From: Punica granatum
Lineage: Eukaryota > Streptophyta > Magnoliopsida > Myrtales > Lythraceae
Length of the DNA stretch: 64,000 bases
Direction: 5' to 3'
Assembly (NCBI RefSeq): GCF_007655135.1
Contig: NC_045133.1
Coordinates: 1,488,001 to 1,552,000 of the forward strand
Shown: positions 49,510 through 62,039 of the stretch, piece after piece
Numbering within the stretch: position 1 is the first letter of the stretch
Layout of the letters: the number at the start of each line of letters is the position of its first letter
The notes under the pieces: model-generated
The model's input: the letters and a program-made list of their open reading frames with translations, nothing else
Databases searched by the model: none
Told to the model about the DNA's origin: nothing
Made by a program: the position numbers and the translations under genes

Positions 49510-49786
49510 CTTCTTAAGGCCTTAAAAATATTAGAAACTAATCAACTTTCCATATCAAACCACAAGAAGATTTCAATGGCAACCAAGGCACTCTATATAA
49601 CGGCAAACATCAACTCCGAAAGATGCCCGACATAAAAAAAAACCCACCAGAATGGTCAGTAAATCAAGCTCGAAACTGAAGCCCCACTACTGCACAATAA
49701 CACGAGTAGTCCACCATCAGGATACCTTGAGTCAGGTCTTTAGGAGTTCCTATCAAACATTTTCTAAAACAAAAGGTAAAAGATCA

Positions 49787-51839
49787 TCAATGAGCGGTTG
49801 TGGCAGTGGTTTTCTTGAAGTCAATCTTATCGACCTTCACCTCTCCGTCGATCAGCTCGTAGACATAGACCACCACGCGGAGCCCATCGATGTCCATGAG
49901 CACAAAGCTTGGGTTCACATCATAGGTGATGCTGCTGTGGGCCCCAGTGGCCGACCCCGGGTTTATAACGACCCCTCCCTCGTGCTTGTAGGCTGTGAAC
50001 TGGTGGGTGTGGCCAGTCACAAGGATGTCTACATCCAGCTGCCTCTGAAGCATCGCTAGTGAGTCTAGATCGCCCCATGGAATAACCTTCATGAATCAAG
50101 TAGTCGATATCATTATACTGTTTATGGAAATTATCAGATTAAACTAGTGAGTCATTTGAAAACAAGTACTATGGAAGAGGATTACAACGAATAAATAGAC
50201 AAACAACCTAACACTTGCAAAGGATGCCCAAGAGTGGCAAAACAATGAGATATATATGTCCTAATTCTGAATTCTGATAGCCAAAAACAAGGGGATTCAT
50301 GTTATATGAAAAGGAAGAGAGAAAAACAAAAGTGAAGTGTGAAGGCTATAACAAACCTGATGACCATGACACAATCCGAGCTTAAATTGACCAATGGTTA
50401 TTGTTTTAGTCTCAGGGTAGCGAGCATCTTCATCGTATTCACCCCGGGTAATATGCAAGTCAGGGCAGAGAGTTTTCAAGTAATCGTGAACTTCCTGAAC
50501 CAATATCACAGATAAAATTTTCAGCTAACAGAAACATTTCTAGTTTACTAGAAAAACTAACAGGAGAAAGGTTTTTGTTAATTGCAATATCGATTCAAAC
50601 CAGTGCCTCACAAAATTTCAGAGATCACATATGTATGATTGCGTGCACCCTTACACTATAAAAATTAAGAAGAGGATTGCAACTAAATGACAATTCTTTT
50701 GAGAGACAACTCATAACAAAGAGAATAAAATGCACAACTTTTGCGAGGCCTTTGGACTGCAAGCACCCATATTTATAGGAACTCCAGCCATACAAGGAGG
50801 ACCTCGGCAAATATGTCAAAACAGGGGATATCTCATCGATTAGAACCAACAGAGGAGACATGAAGAGCTGCCATTTTGAGAAAAATCCCATAGAAGATGG
50901 AAATAAACCCTTGAGAAACCAAGAAATCACAATTTGGTAGGTAACGGAATGAGCTTTTAGCAAATATACACATGACAAAGTAGCCCCAAGGTGCAGATGA
51001 ACAAATTTAGAGACAGAACGGAGATTAAAGGTGATGGACTTCCTCAGGCTTAAAGGAAAACATTTGGAAACCATAAGTCAGATACATGTATGGCTCCCAA
51101 TAGTGAAAGAATCGATAGAATAGGGTACAGTCCTTTATCCCAGTGAACAGTTGGGGTTGGTTAATCTTTGCTTTCACAATCCAAACAGACTCATAAAGCT
51201 GCAAGTATCGAAGTATTAGCATGCTGAAGGGGAGCAGTCCCTCAGTGGTAAGGCCGGAACCCAATGACCATTCAATATAAGCATTGCAAGGCAATCATGA
51301 GATGCAAAAGTTACGTCTTAGCACTTCATATAGACGAAGCTCTCCGCTGACAACACCCCAAACCTCACCTCACCTTTATAAATACTTCTTCCAAAACCTC
51401 AAATCACACAATGATATCCAAACTCGCTCACAATCAACAAAAGAACTCAAACATGTCCAATCTTAGAAGGGCTCAATTTATTCATGCTGTTCGTATTCAT
51501 CATAACCTCAGAAAGAAAAGGCTCCTACTCCAACAGGGTCAGTTAACCCAAGCTTCCATAAGCTTAACAAAAGAATTAAATGACACCAAACCAATCCGAG
51601 CAGATCCTCTATGATCACAGAGAAGACAATCACTAGACTGCACAAAGCAAAACATAAAATGATGAAAAACTTGATAAATCAATGGGATTGAGCAGTGGAA
51701 CATTAACCTTAATGCACAAATTTCCGGTGCAGATGATGTGTTGGATCTTTCCAGGAACGAGCATGGACTTGAACTTGGCCGGCAGATCAGGTGCCCTGTG
51801 GGGAATGTGAAGATCCCCCAATGCTAACACCAACACCAT
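49787..51839 (-). CDS. VPS29: VPS29, retromer core subunit
   Basis: Three coding exons (51708-51839, 50357-50494, 49787-50086) give 189 residues, almost the length of Arabidopsis VPS29 (190). Phosphoesterase-fold blocks are present: [12 protein letters not shown] (metal-ligand D and H positions), [21 protein letters not shown] and [11 protein letters not shown]29 binds VPS35 in the retromer that recycles vacuolar sorting receptors from late endosomes. The fold resembles metallophosphatases, but the protein is generally regarded as a scaffold. Intron 1 of the coding part is long (1.2 kb) and contains only chance ORFs. The leader upstream of 51839 probably contains an intron, with a (GA)n tract near 52050-52073. 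Confidence 0.97.
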
Positions 51840-52042
51840 CTCCCCCCAAAATCACACACCCCAGCTCCCCAAATATCCCCAATCGCTAGTTTCTGCAAGA
51901 ACAAACGAATGCAATTGCTTACCCAGGTAGGTTCTCGAACGGATTGCCCACAAAAAAGGTGAGCTTTTTCCTAAATCGAACAACGCAGAATTACACAGAT
52001 TTTGAATCGAAGCCGTAACAAGAACGGATCGGGAGGATGTAC

Positions 52043-52078
<36 letters not shown>

Positions 52079-52139
52079 TCATCGAATACCCAGAAGCTGA
52101 CATGAATAACCTCCTCAGAGAAGGCTGTCGTTGACGTTT

Positions 52140-52780
52140 CTCTCCATTCCCGTATTTCGTTTTCTACAAGATGAAAAGTTCTGTGGGGAAAAACGCAAAA
52201 TCAAATTCATGTTTGGTCTATTTTCAATTAACTCCATTTACTTTTTAATTTTCTTATAAATGGTCCCTGTAGTTTTATTTATTTTAAGATGAGCCCTCTA
52301 TTTTGAGTTTTCTCAACCAGGAATGATCATTATGCACGAAACAGAGTTTGAGTGTTGCTGGTATGGAATGTTAACGCCAATATTCCATGAAGAGTTTTGC
52401 TTTCTCGGAAATATATAAACACGGTCCATTTTGGGTGAACTAGGACTAGTTGCGCGCAGACATCGACTTAAAACACGGTCCTAAGTTTGCGAGATAATCA
52501 CAAGACTAGAGTACTGTTTTGACGGTAATAAGCACATCAAAAACCAATTATCATGCTGGATGGTTTGCAATTTAATATGAAAATGCCGCACTGGACTTTG
52601 TCGGCAGCAAAGAGTATGGAAGATGGAGAGTTCATCAACGCCGGAGAGGAGATCTCATGGGGAGTGCTGCTGCCATTTCTAGTGGAGATCCCATGGGAGC
52701 AGTCGAATTAACAGGCGAAGGAGAGTTCTGCGTCGAACTCGAGGCAGGAGACTTCAACTCTGAGCTTGAGCCCGGGTAAG
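52140..52780. other. Intergenic between VPS29 and kinase gene
   Basis: VPS29 promoter side and kinase 3' UTR. No gene is supported. Confidence 0.5.
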
Positions 52781-52787
52781 GTCCCCA

Positions 52788-55700
52788 TCACTTGTACTTG
52801 TCAGTGGGGACGCTAAGCCTCTCGAGGATCACCACCACCTCGCTCATAGAAGGCCTTTGGCTTGCCTCTCCCACGCACTGCATCGCAAGAAGCGCCATCA
52901 TGTAGGCTCCCTTCTGAGAGAACCTACCATGCAGTCTAGGATCCACAATTCGGAAGAGCCTCCGGGTGCTGGAGATATAGAGCCTGGCCCAAGCCAAGAG
53001 GTTCCTTTCAATCCCAACCTTAGTCCCGTCTATTGCTCGACGGCCTGACAGCAGTTCCAAGAGCACAACTCCGAAGCTGAAGACATCGCACTTCGTTGTC
53101 AGACGCCCTGAAAAGCAAAGTACATCATGGCATTGTGTTTTGTATTAAAAACCACCGGAAAATCGAGAAGTTCAGAAACAACAATTCATTCATACCTGTT
53201 TGGATATACTCCGGAGCAGCATAGCCTTGAGTACCCATTACTCGGGTCGATACATGAGTCTGATCTCCGGTAGGGCCAGCCCTCGCCAACCCAAAGTCAG
53301 ATAGTTTCGCATTAAAATCCTGCAATATTGACCTCTTCTCAGCTAATCTCCCGATATACATAATACATCAACACAGCAAGGCGAGCATGTAGACTTTTCT
53401 AAAGTCTTCAACTTACCATATCTAACAGGATGTTAGAAGCCTTGAAATCACGGTATATGACTGGTTGTTCAGATTCATGCAGGAAGGCGAGCCCACGAGC
53501 AGCACCGATCGCTACTTTCACCCTTACTCCCCAGGGAAGCGGTTGTGGCCAGGCTGCAATTACATTAGGGTATGTTCAGATGCCATGGCCAGAAGGTCAC
53601 ATCACGTTTACAATTTATGAAGTTGGGATGGGAGAAGAAAGAGTGACTCACTTCCAAAAAGATGACTCTCGAGGCTGCCTCTAGGCATGTACTCGTAGAC
53701 CAAAAGCCGGTGCTCTCCTTCCTGACAGTAGCCAATGAGCTTGACAAGGTTCGGGTGATGAAGTTGTCCGAGGTAGTTTACTTCAGACTGGGAGACAGAT
53801 CAGGCAATCACAAGGTACTTATCGTTAATTATATACCGATCTCTTTTATATATCAATTTCATTCTTTTATTCGTTTGCTGCAAATGCAGCCCAAAGCAAA
53901 GAAGATGGTAGCAATCCTTATGGCACAAGAGAGAACTTACAAGCCACTCCTCATGACCTTGAGTTCCATGGGGTACAAGCTTCTTGACAGCAACAGCCAT
54001 ACCTTTCCCGGGTTTCGTAGCACGAAGGGTCAACTGATGGAGCCACCCTTTAAAGACGCACCCAAATCCTCCTTCTCCAAGAAGGCCATCAATGTGGAAG
54101 TCCTGAGTGGCGACCCTCAGCCTGTCGAACTTGAAGACCTTCAGGTAAGGGGATGCCAGTATTTCAGCTTCGGACCTTGGAGTAGACCTGCCATTTCCAC
54201 TATCGATGGAGGTTGTGGTACTCGTAGGAGTGAAGAAGAGGCTGCTTGCCGGGGTAAGTACTTCAACTGATCCTATTAGAAAAATCAAACGCATGTTAGC
54301 TGCGATCCAAACCCGAATATGTACAGGTTATCGTAATTATATTATTGGAGTAATAACTATAACAGGAAGAAAAACATAATGGGGAAAAGAAATCATGGTT
54401 AAAACTACATATCATAATTTCATGAAGGATAACCAGCCTCAGAGACAGTCATATGTTGCTTCAAGCACCAAAATGAAGTTATCTATAACAGCAAGTGAGC
54501 AGGCTATCATGGACGCTTCACAGTAAATGACGGAAGATTAGTAATTGATGTAATGAGAATAAAGACGCAGAGTATCGAAATAGCCAGAATGGTTCGCCTT
54601 ACTAATTCGAGAACACTCTTCCTTACGTGAGACAGGTATATTTCCTGATCGACCGGGATCTGAAAAGTCTCACTGGACGTACTTCAGCAACCTATGATCA
54701 TTAATCCTAGTGTGTGCTGCTTTCAGCAACTCGAAAAATTAGCGGAGTCTCATCAGTCGTTGATTGCGCCTACTTATTTTTTCTTTAATGGTTTTCTATA
54801 TTAGACCAGTTTAATGTGGAGTATATTTCACAAGAGCATAAGCATTACCTGTAAGACCAAAGCTATGAAAACTATGGTCAGATCTTGATTAAGATTCTAT
54901 CTCCCAATATTACAAACCTTTGAGGCTAAGGCACCAATAATCGCTAATTTATTGAGAGTTACCAAACACATCGGAGAAGTAAAAAGAAAATCCTGGCCAA
55001 ATATAAAAATCCTGCATATATAAAATGGTTGAGCTCATCATCCAATTAACTTGAATTTTTCGATTGAAGAAGGTTTCAACTGCTCAACGGAAATTTTTAA
55101 CATAAGATTTTGCTAGTTCATGTGGGCTCACATCGTATACATAAGATAATTACGCTCATTCCCTAACAGCTTGAATATTTGCATCGGAGAATGATCCAAT
55201 CTCTTGTAGGTCCAGTAGAAATTTCACAGGCTTATTTGACTCGTACCATTAGCCTAGGAAATCACCATTCATCTCCTTCAACTTCGTCTCTTCAATTGAG
55301 TTTTGAAATAGCATAGGCGGTGAATTTGGCACTGAAAGTTTCTAAAAATGGAAAAGCCGTGATTAAGTCAAGTTAATGCTATGTTTGATCCTTGTCTTGA
55401 TATCTACGTACAACCCATATCTCTGAGGCTTGTGATGATCCATTTCTCTTGAAGCTGCAGCTGAAGAAGTGGTTTTTACTTTCTTTAGCTATTATTAATA
55501 AGGCACTTGGAAGAGCCGGAACTAGGATCTTGAGATAGCACAAGACTATTTTTGTTGTGGCGAATTAAGAAAGAATGATTCAGTTTTGATTTACAAGAAG
55601 ATATGAAGGAAAGTCACCGTTCAAATAAGAATTTTACATAGATTTAAGAATAAGTTAGACGAGGCAAATGTCCTGTCAACTTTGTACTTGCTCTCTGATA

Positions 55701-58700
55701 CTGGACAATGGACTATTATTGCAATATCCGAGGATACATTTCCATCTATTTAGAAAACTTACTTCCACATATAATGGTGAGATGTTTCATTATTAGTCAT
55801 TACTGTTACATTATTCAACAAATGTTTTCGTGAAATACCCTCATTGTCCCTTGAGGTTTGCAATGATCCATTTCTTTAGAAACTACAACTGGAGAAGCGG
55901 TTTCACTTGCATTTGCTATTGCTAATGAACTACTGCACGAGGATGGAACTAGGACTAGAGACAGCACAAGCATGTTTCTACCGGGGCAAATTAAGGAAGC
56001 ATGTCAGTACTGTTATGTAACATTTCCATGTTTGATTGTGAGATACCCCGTTGTCCTTTGAGGTTTGTTTGTAATGATCCATTTTACTTTCTTTTGCTAT
56101 GCTCAATAAACAACTTCGACGAGGATGGAACCAGGATCTTCATCTTCGATAATGGACAATTGATGTATCTTCGTCATTGTAAAATCCAACAATATTTTCA
56201 TTTAATGAAAAATTACTCACCAATATATGACGACAGTTTTATCAGTCATTATTGTTACGTAATGTTTCTATGTATAATTATGGAATATCCACTCTGTCCA
56301 CTTTAGTGACTTTGTAATTATGGAACATTCGATAGCGCTCATTGAGAAAAAGAGGGCTTTGGCAGGCTATTTCAAGCCGATCTCCGACATAAGCTTTTGA
56401 ATTTGATGGTTTGTAATGTATGCCCACCTATGCAATGAATGATGAACAAGGTTACAATGATATGTCTTCTTGCGTGATTCTTCTTCCTTACACTAGGAAA
56501 AGAATAAGGATTCCCTCCTCTTCTATATTTCGTGCTTCATTCCTTGATCTTCAATAATGGACGATTAATGTGTCTTTGTCATTGCAAAATGTAATAATAT
56601 TTACATTTAATGGAAAATTACTCACTATTACATAATGACAGTCTTATCAGTCATTACTGTGTCTAATTATGGAATGTGCACACTTTCTACTTTAGTGACT
56701 TTGGCATATGCCATATTATGGATGGGTATGTAGCTGTCCCAAATTGGCCTGATAATTTATGTCAGTAAAGGGATCAATCTTTCGTTTTCCTCTACCAAGC
56801 TCTAATCTTCTCGACTCAATCTTGATTTAGTTTACCAAGTATGAGCTTGGTTGAGTTAATTCGAGTGTTCAATAGCGCCCATTGAGAAAAAGAGAGCTTT
56901 GGCAGGCTATTTCAAGTTGTTCTCTGACATAAGCTCTTGAATTCAATGGCTCGGCCCACCCGCGTAATGGATGATGAACAAGAAGGGTACGGTGATGCGT
57001 CTTCTTGGTAATTCTTCTTCCTTGTACTCTTTCTATTAAGAAATATTGCCAGTCAACTAACACAAAAAGCTCAAACTTGTCAGATGATGATATAATTTAT
57101 AGTTTATAGTTTATTGATTTGATAGTTACAATAGCACCGATATGCCAAGGCAAATTCATTTTCTTATGGAAAGATCCATATCGAGCAAGACGATGCTTTT
57201 GAGATACGTCAAATCAAATATTTGTTGCCTTACTGAGACAATATTTCCTCTAATTAGCAAGTTTGGATGTGACTATTAAAACTTCTTATGGAGCATCCAA
57301 GACCAGACAGGCAACTGGCGTTCCGGAACCTTGCATTTCAAAGGATCTTGAAATAGCTATTGTGAGGTCCTTTAGGCTTCAAAATGATAGATCATTCTCT
57401 TCCCCACGACTTCACTCGTTGATCACCATCGCCTTCGACAGTCCATGCAATCTTATCTTCAACCACATCCACCGCAAGTTCAATGATCATGTCCCAGCTA
57501 GTACATCCCCTTGGAGTAATCTTCTTCTTAGAGGTTTCACTTAATGGAATGCATCTTCTTCTTCTTGTTTTTTTTTTTTTTTTGACAAGGTGGAGTAACT
57601 CTCAAGAGACAACTAATTATCAGTATCTTTACTTTCTTGTGTCTTTGCATATTAACAATGTGATGTTAATGGAAAGTAGATTTTCTGGTATGATTAAAGT
57701 TGTCAGCTTTTATTAAAAAGGATAGGGTAGTGTCACACGTCATCACCCGGTAATTAAAAGGTTTCAGGTTTGATATTCAGTGAATTAGTCACACTCCTTT
57801 ATTAAATATTATAATTTCTATTTCATTATATTAAACTATTCGCTTCCTTATAATCAAAAAGTTGTCAACTTTTTGTTTGATGATGGCAGAGTTGAGACAC
57901 AAGGCTGCGTTTAATAGCATATCATAACATAACTTTACTGCTATTATTATTATTATTATTTTCGGGGTGATGTTAATAACATAATTTTTATATCTTAGAT
58001 AAGAAGGATTATGCGAGTCCAAAAGGTAATATAATGCACAAATTTCAGTCGTCTTGTTCCAAAAAATTGGATAAATTTTGAAGCGGATGAATTATCGGAT
58101 AAACCGACTCAAACATCGGATTTTGCCTGGTAGGGCCGGTTGATTAAACAGTCTTTGAAGTGTAAAGGATCCATAAAAGGCCCAAAGGCCATTAGACCCA
58201 ACCAAGAGATAGAAGTTCTTGGTGGTCATGCACCACCTCTCAGCCACACAGCCTTTGCTCTGTCCGGAACTCCACCGGTGAAGCTCCGGTCAAGTACAGC
58301 GGCAGGGGATGACCAAACTCGTAATCATGGACAGTGGAGGATCGGCCCGGCAATGAGCCGACCCAGAGACTCCCAAACAGGACTGGAGAGCAGAGAAAGA
58401 AAGGGAGCAGAACCTCGCCAGGAGAAAGCAAAAGCGATGGCGTGGGGAGAGGCCATCGCCAGAAGGTATATATGGCGGGGTCCACACACCAGAACAGAGA
58501 CCGAGATACGACCTCGGATGCGCCCAGCCAAGGCCGGACGTGCTGGTGGGGAAGAGAGAGAGGCTGATGGTTCCGGTGAAGGGAAACAGAAGGAGAGAAG
58601 TGTATGTATGCAGCAAATGGCAAATACCGTTGATACGGTAATTATGATATCAAAAAGCTGAAAGCACACACAGTTCCCTTGTTCAAATTAATCACGCAGA

Positions 58701-58995
58701 TCAATCCTTCTATCATGTTCATTGTTCATGATCATATATATATATATATATATAATCAACACGTCGACAATGGTTTCCGTATAAGCAGACACATAAACAG
58801 ATTAAAGTTTCAAAATTTAACCAAAAATCCGACTCGAAATAGTCACTGAAAATATGATCAGCAGAGAGCTATAAAAAAACAGAGCATATCACGAACGTGT
58901 CGAACAGAACAGAGCGAAAAACAAGGTAAGGCCGGAGAGGGGACGAAAGTGTTACCGGAGGACGCAGCAGCCTGGTAGTTCAAGCAATTGCCCAT
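52788..58995 (-). CDS. Receptor-like cytoplasmic kinase, RLCK-VII (PBL type)
   Basis: Six exons (58956-58995, 53941-54272, 53652-53787, 53417-53553, 53196-53319, 52788-53107) give 362 residues. MGNC at the start offers Gly2 for myristoylation and Cys4 for palmitoylation, so plasma-membrane anchoring is expected. Kinase motifs: GEGGFG (79-84), catalytic Lys in VAVKKL (about 110), [12 protein letters not shown] with D205 (an RD kinase), DFGLARAGP (D223), [10 protein letters not shown] and [25 protein letters not shown] members relay signals from surface receptors in immunity and growth; the exact PBL orthologue is not identified. Intron 1 is 4.7 kb and full of duplicated sequence, against introns of 80-170 bp elsewhere in the gene. 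Confidence 0.95.
55420..56160. repeat. Three diverged direct repeats in RLCK intron 1
   Basis: A module containing TGATCCATTTC..., TTTGCTAT.., a GAGGATGGAAC.AGGA-type word and a terminal GCACAAG.C.TGTTT-type word recurs near 55420-55575, 55845-56000 and 56055-56160. The order is conserved with many substitutions. It is non-coding. Confidence 0.65.
56328..57035. repeat. 540-bp-spaced direct repeat in RLCK intron 1
   Basis: ATAGCGCTCATTGAGAAAAA at about 56332 and ATAGCGCCCATTGAGAAAAA at about 56872 start two segments of about 170 bp spaced exactly 540 bp apart. Both contain GCTTTGGCAGGCTATTTCAA, GATGATGAACAA or close forms, and ATTCTTCTTCCTT. Confidence 0.85.
58150..58610 (-). other. GC-rich island in RLCK intron 1
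   Basis: The base composition is far more GC-rich than the rest of the intron. On the minus strand there is a TATA-like CCATATATACC at about 58466-58476, followed by a pyrimidine-rich, CTCTC-containing stretch and open frames of 108-127 codons without family resemblance. It may be an alternative promoter or leader exon of the kinase gene, a non-coding transcript, or an inserted fragment. Confidence 0.35.
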
Positions 58996-59499
58996 TTGTG
59001 TTCCCTCTTCTTGTTCTCCTTCTACACACTGGGTTGGAGCTGTGAACCTGCAGAACAGAGGAAAGCAGCAAACAGCCCTGCAAAAATGGCAGTCTCTCAG
59101 TCTCAGACATGGATAGACATCTTCTCCCTCTCTCACTGTATGTGTGGGTAATTTGCTGTCTTTTTCTTCTTCTCCCCCTTCCTCCACTGGAGACTGATCA
59201 GATAGGACGAGGAGAAAGAAGAGAGATGAACGTTGAGACAACTCAACACGAGAGGCGGTTTCAAAAGTTGCAGAAGCAGACGAGACCAGGAGGAAAGAGA
59301 CCCCTCTCCCCTCTCCCTCTTCCCCTCCGCCGGGTGGCGAGGGGGGCCAACTCTCTTTTGGTAATCCTTGCGCGTCATGACCAAAATGCCCCCGAAGGAG
59401 AGCTCTCTTCTTAAAAAAAAAAAAGATTCGGGTTCGATTCTTGTGCTGATGAAACTTTCCGATATCTCCGTATTTCCTTTTCTCTATCTCTTTGCTAGA

Positions 59500-61090
59500 C
59501 CACAGGTCTCCCACTTAATCGAAAAAATCGATGTACAAGAGTAGAGGTCGCTCGCTCTGGCTCCCGGGTTTTTGAAGGGCATTTTAGACTTTTCCGCTAA
59601 AGTTGGATAATTTAATAGCCATTTTATCAATTATTAACTGCATTTAATTTTATTGTTATAAGAAAACAAATTTCCCAAAAGTGGGGAAAAAATAATATGT
59701 TTCATTTATTAATTTAGTTTTCAAAATTTAATGATACCTGAAGATTTCTTTTTCTTTTTTTTTGCACTTTATAAGTATATATATTACATTGAATATAGTG
59801 TCGAATGTTAATTTTAGATCGGGCTAATTTAACGACAATGAACTGCATATACAAAGATGATTGAAGAAATTCTACGATTCAAGTACCTTGAAGATTATTA
59901 GGATATTTGATAATGATGAAATAAATAATGACAAGCGAGAGAGAACCAATAATACCATTTCGAAAAGTAACAACAATAATTATGGTTTATTGCCCATTTC
60001 AATAGTACCTATTTATCGCACTGCTTGGCTATATAGTATTACTGAATAATTTTCTAGTGTATTTGTCTGTACTCGTTGATAATGGAAACTAATTAAAGAA
60101 GAATGGATTGGAGATAAATGTATTTCGCTTATAATGGGTAATGAATGGATTGGCATGTACAAACATGAAAATAACATTAAATGAGACTAAATTAGGAAGG
60201 CTCATGTTTGTTCTAACACGCCATTAAGTTTAAATTTTTTGGGTGAAAACACCATTAAGTTTATTGACATGTCATGGGTTACCAAATTGTTACCTTCCTA
60301 TAATACACCCTCCAAAGAGCATACCCTTAGTGGTCCTCTCTTATTTAATTACTTGCGATTCCAGGTTATTATATGATAATACTGAGACATCTCAGCAATT
60401 CTCCCTAAAACTCCACGTTAAATTTCATTTGCAATTGATCGAATTGAAAAAAAAAATTATATCATGCATTATGCATTGATTTTTTACGTCAGTAACTTCT
60501 CGGTTTTAATTACTCGTGTTTTATAAATGAAAGAATACCATGTGAGTACTCGTTGTGCCTCAACCATTATATCATCAAAGAGCCTTTTATATCGTATTAT
60601 AAATTTATATTCAAGTCTCTCAAAGTATATTATTAATTCTCTAGATACTAATTTTTATAAAATTAAAGAAAATAAATATGGGGATGACCCCAAATCCAAT
60701 GGATTCGTTGGCCCAATCCTGAAATGCTTATATTCGACAGAAGATCTGCGGGCTTTTGATCCACAAATATCAAAAAACAAAGATAAAAAGGCCCAACTTA
60801 ATGTTCTCGAATCACGTCTCTCAATTTCGATGGTTTTCTCAAACATCTGACTGGATCTTGATGTGCTATATGTATATGAAAATGCTCGATGAAGTTTCTC
60901 CATGTTTTCGAGTTAAAGCTTTGTTGCAAATTCATGAACGGAAATTTATCCGAGAGATAATATATATAAGTCATGAAGGCAATGATGAAGGAAAGGATCA
61001 AAGGATCAAACTGGTCTATTAATTTATCCAATTACATTGCATTCACTAGAATTATTTAACCGAACTAAAAAAAAAAAAAACTGTGTTGTA
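59500..61090. other. Intergenic between kinase and PRE genes
   Basis: Mostly AT-rich. Kinase promoter sequence lies on the left. No gene is supported; open frames here are short and unrelated to known families. Confidence 0.5.
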
Positions 61091-61097
61091 TGGAACT

Positions 61098-61783
61098 TCA
61101 TGGGGAAAGTAGGCTTCTGATGATGGCGGCCTCTGCCGAGTCACTGGTCGCCAGTAGTTCGCCAAGCCGCTCGCTCAGATCATCGACCTCTCTCTGCAAG
61201 CTTCTGATGTGGTTGCATGTCTCCTGTAAAACTTTCGCAGCCGAGACCTGTTAACGCATCAATATATCAGTCCATGACATTAACACTCACGTGCATGCAA
61301 TATGTATGGTCAGCATAATACTTGAAAATTTTTCTACCTAATTAATCACCATGCGTCTTAATTAAGAGAATGTCAGCCTCGCTAGCCACGATATTTTTAA
61401 CGACCTTCTATAGAAACTATTACTTGAAAAGTTAAGTTTTATGTTAGAAGCATAATTAAATGTTATGATAACAATAACAATAACAATGTGCCTCTAGGTC
61501 TAACTATATATATATATTATATATATATACCGATCTATGTGTAACTGTTCATACATATGTACGTAAATGTATATGTATATATATGTTTGAAATTTGAACT
61601 ACTTGAAAACGAGGAGGATATGCAATGAGTATGCACCCTGTCGGAACTCCGGCTGTGGAGCTCGGGGAGAAGTTGCTGCAACTTGGAGACGAGGTCACGG
61701 ATCTGATCCTCGGTGATCGCAGGGACATTGCTACCGCTGGAAGGGTACTGACCTGGCCTGGATCTTGACCTTCTTCCCGACAT
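61098..61783 (-). CDS. PRE-type atypical HLH regulator (PRE6/KIDARI-like)
   Basis: Two exons (61637-61783 and 61098-61247) give 98 residues, close to the 92-94 of Arabidopsis PRE proteins. The protein starts [11 protein letters not shown]. Helix 1 is [20 protein letters not shown], and helix 2 begins [20 protein letters not shown] across the conserved intron. The C-terminus is AAIIRSLLS plus a proline. The basic region needed for DNA contact is missing, so it should act by sequestering other HLH repressors (IBH1, HFR1 types) and promote cell elongation in gibberellin, brassinosteroid and light responses. The leader is rich in GA repeats and contains TATATATAAA 15 bp before the ATG. Confidence 0.95.
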
Positions 61784-62039
61784 CTTTGGGTTTATATATA
61801 GAACAGTGAGTATGAGTGGTGAAGAAGAAGAAGAAGAAGAGTATAGACTGAAGAGAGAATGGTCAGAGAGAGAGAGAGAGAGACAGAAGGGAAAGAGAGA
61901 AGAGCTTTGGTCAGTGAGAGCTGACTGCAAACAACTGATGAGCTGAATTGCTAATGGGCGCTTATAGCTTTTCTGTCGAGAAGCTTCAACTTTATGAAGA
62001 CAATATAATGCAGTAGAGAGAGAGAGAGAGATAGAGGTG

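Larger units (their letters stand above)
54273..58955 (-). other. First intron of the RLCK gene (4.7 kb)
   Basis: Bounded by donor TCCG|GTAACA at 58955 and acceptor TTCTAATAG at 54273. It holds diverged direct repeats (55420-56160 and 56328-57035), a T-rich run near 57571-57583, a possible SINE fragment near 57718-57840, a GC-rich island at about 58150-58600 and (TA)n at 58733-58754. No complete gene was recognised. Confidence 0.8.

Noticed and set aside
51230..51275. tRNA-like CTCAGTGGTAAGG stretch
   Set aside because: Only an A-box-like word is present. There is no B box at the right spacing and no cloverleaf. It lies in the VPS29 intron.
50625..51294. ORFs of 89 and 149 codons in the VPS29 intron
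   Set aside because: They have no recognisable motif, sit within a well-defined intron and look like chance frames.
58140..58669. Overlapping ORFs on both strands of the GC-rich intronic island
   Set aside because: Five overlapping frames in both orientations indicate a stop-poor composition rather than coding. The region is kept only as a possible promoter or non-coding feature.
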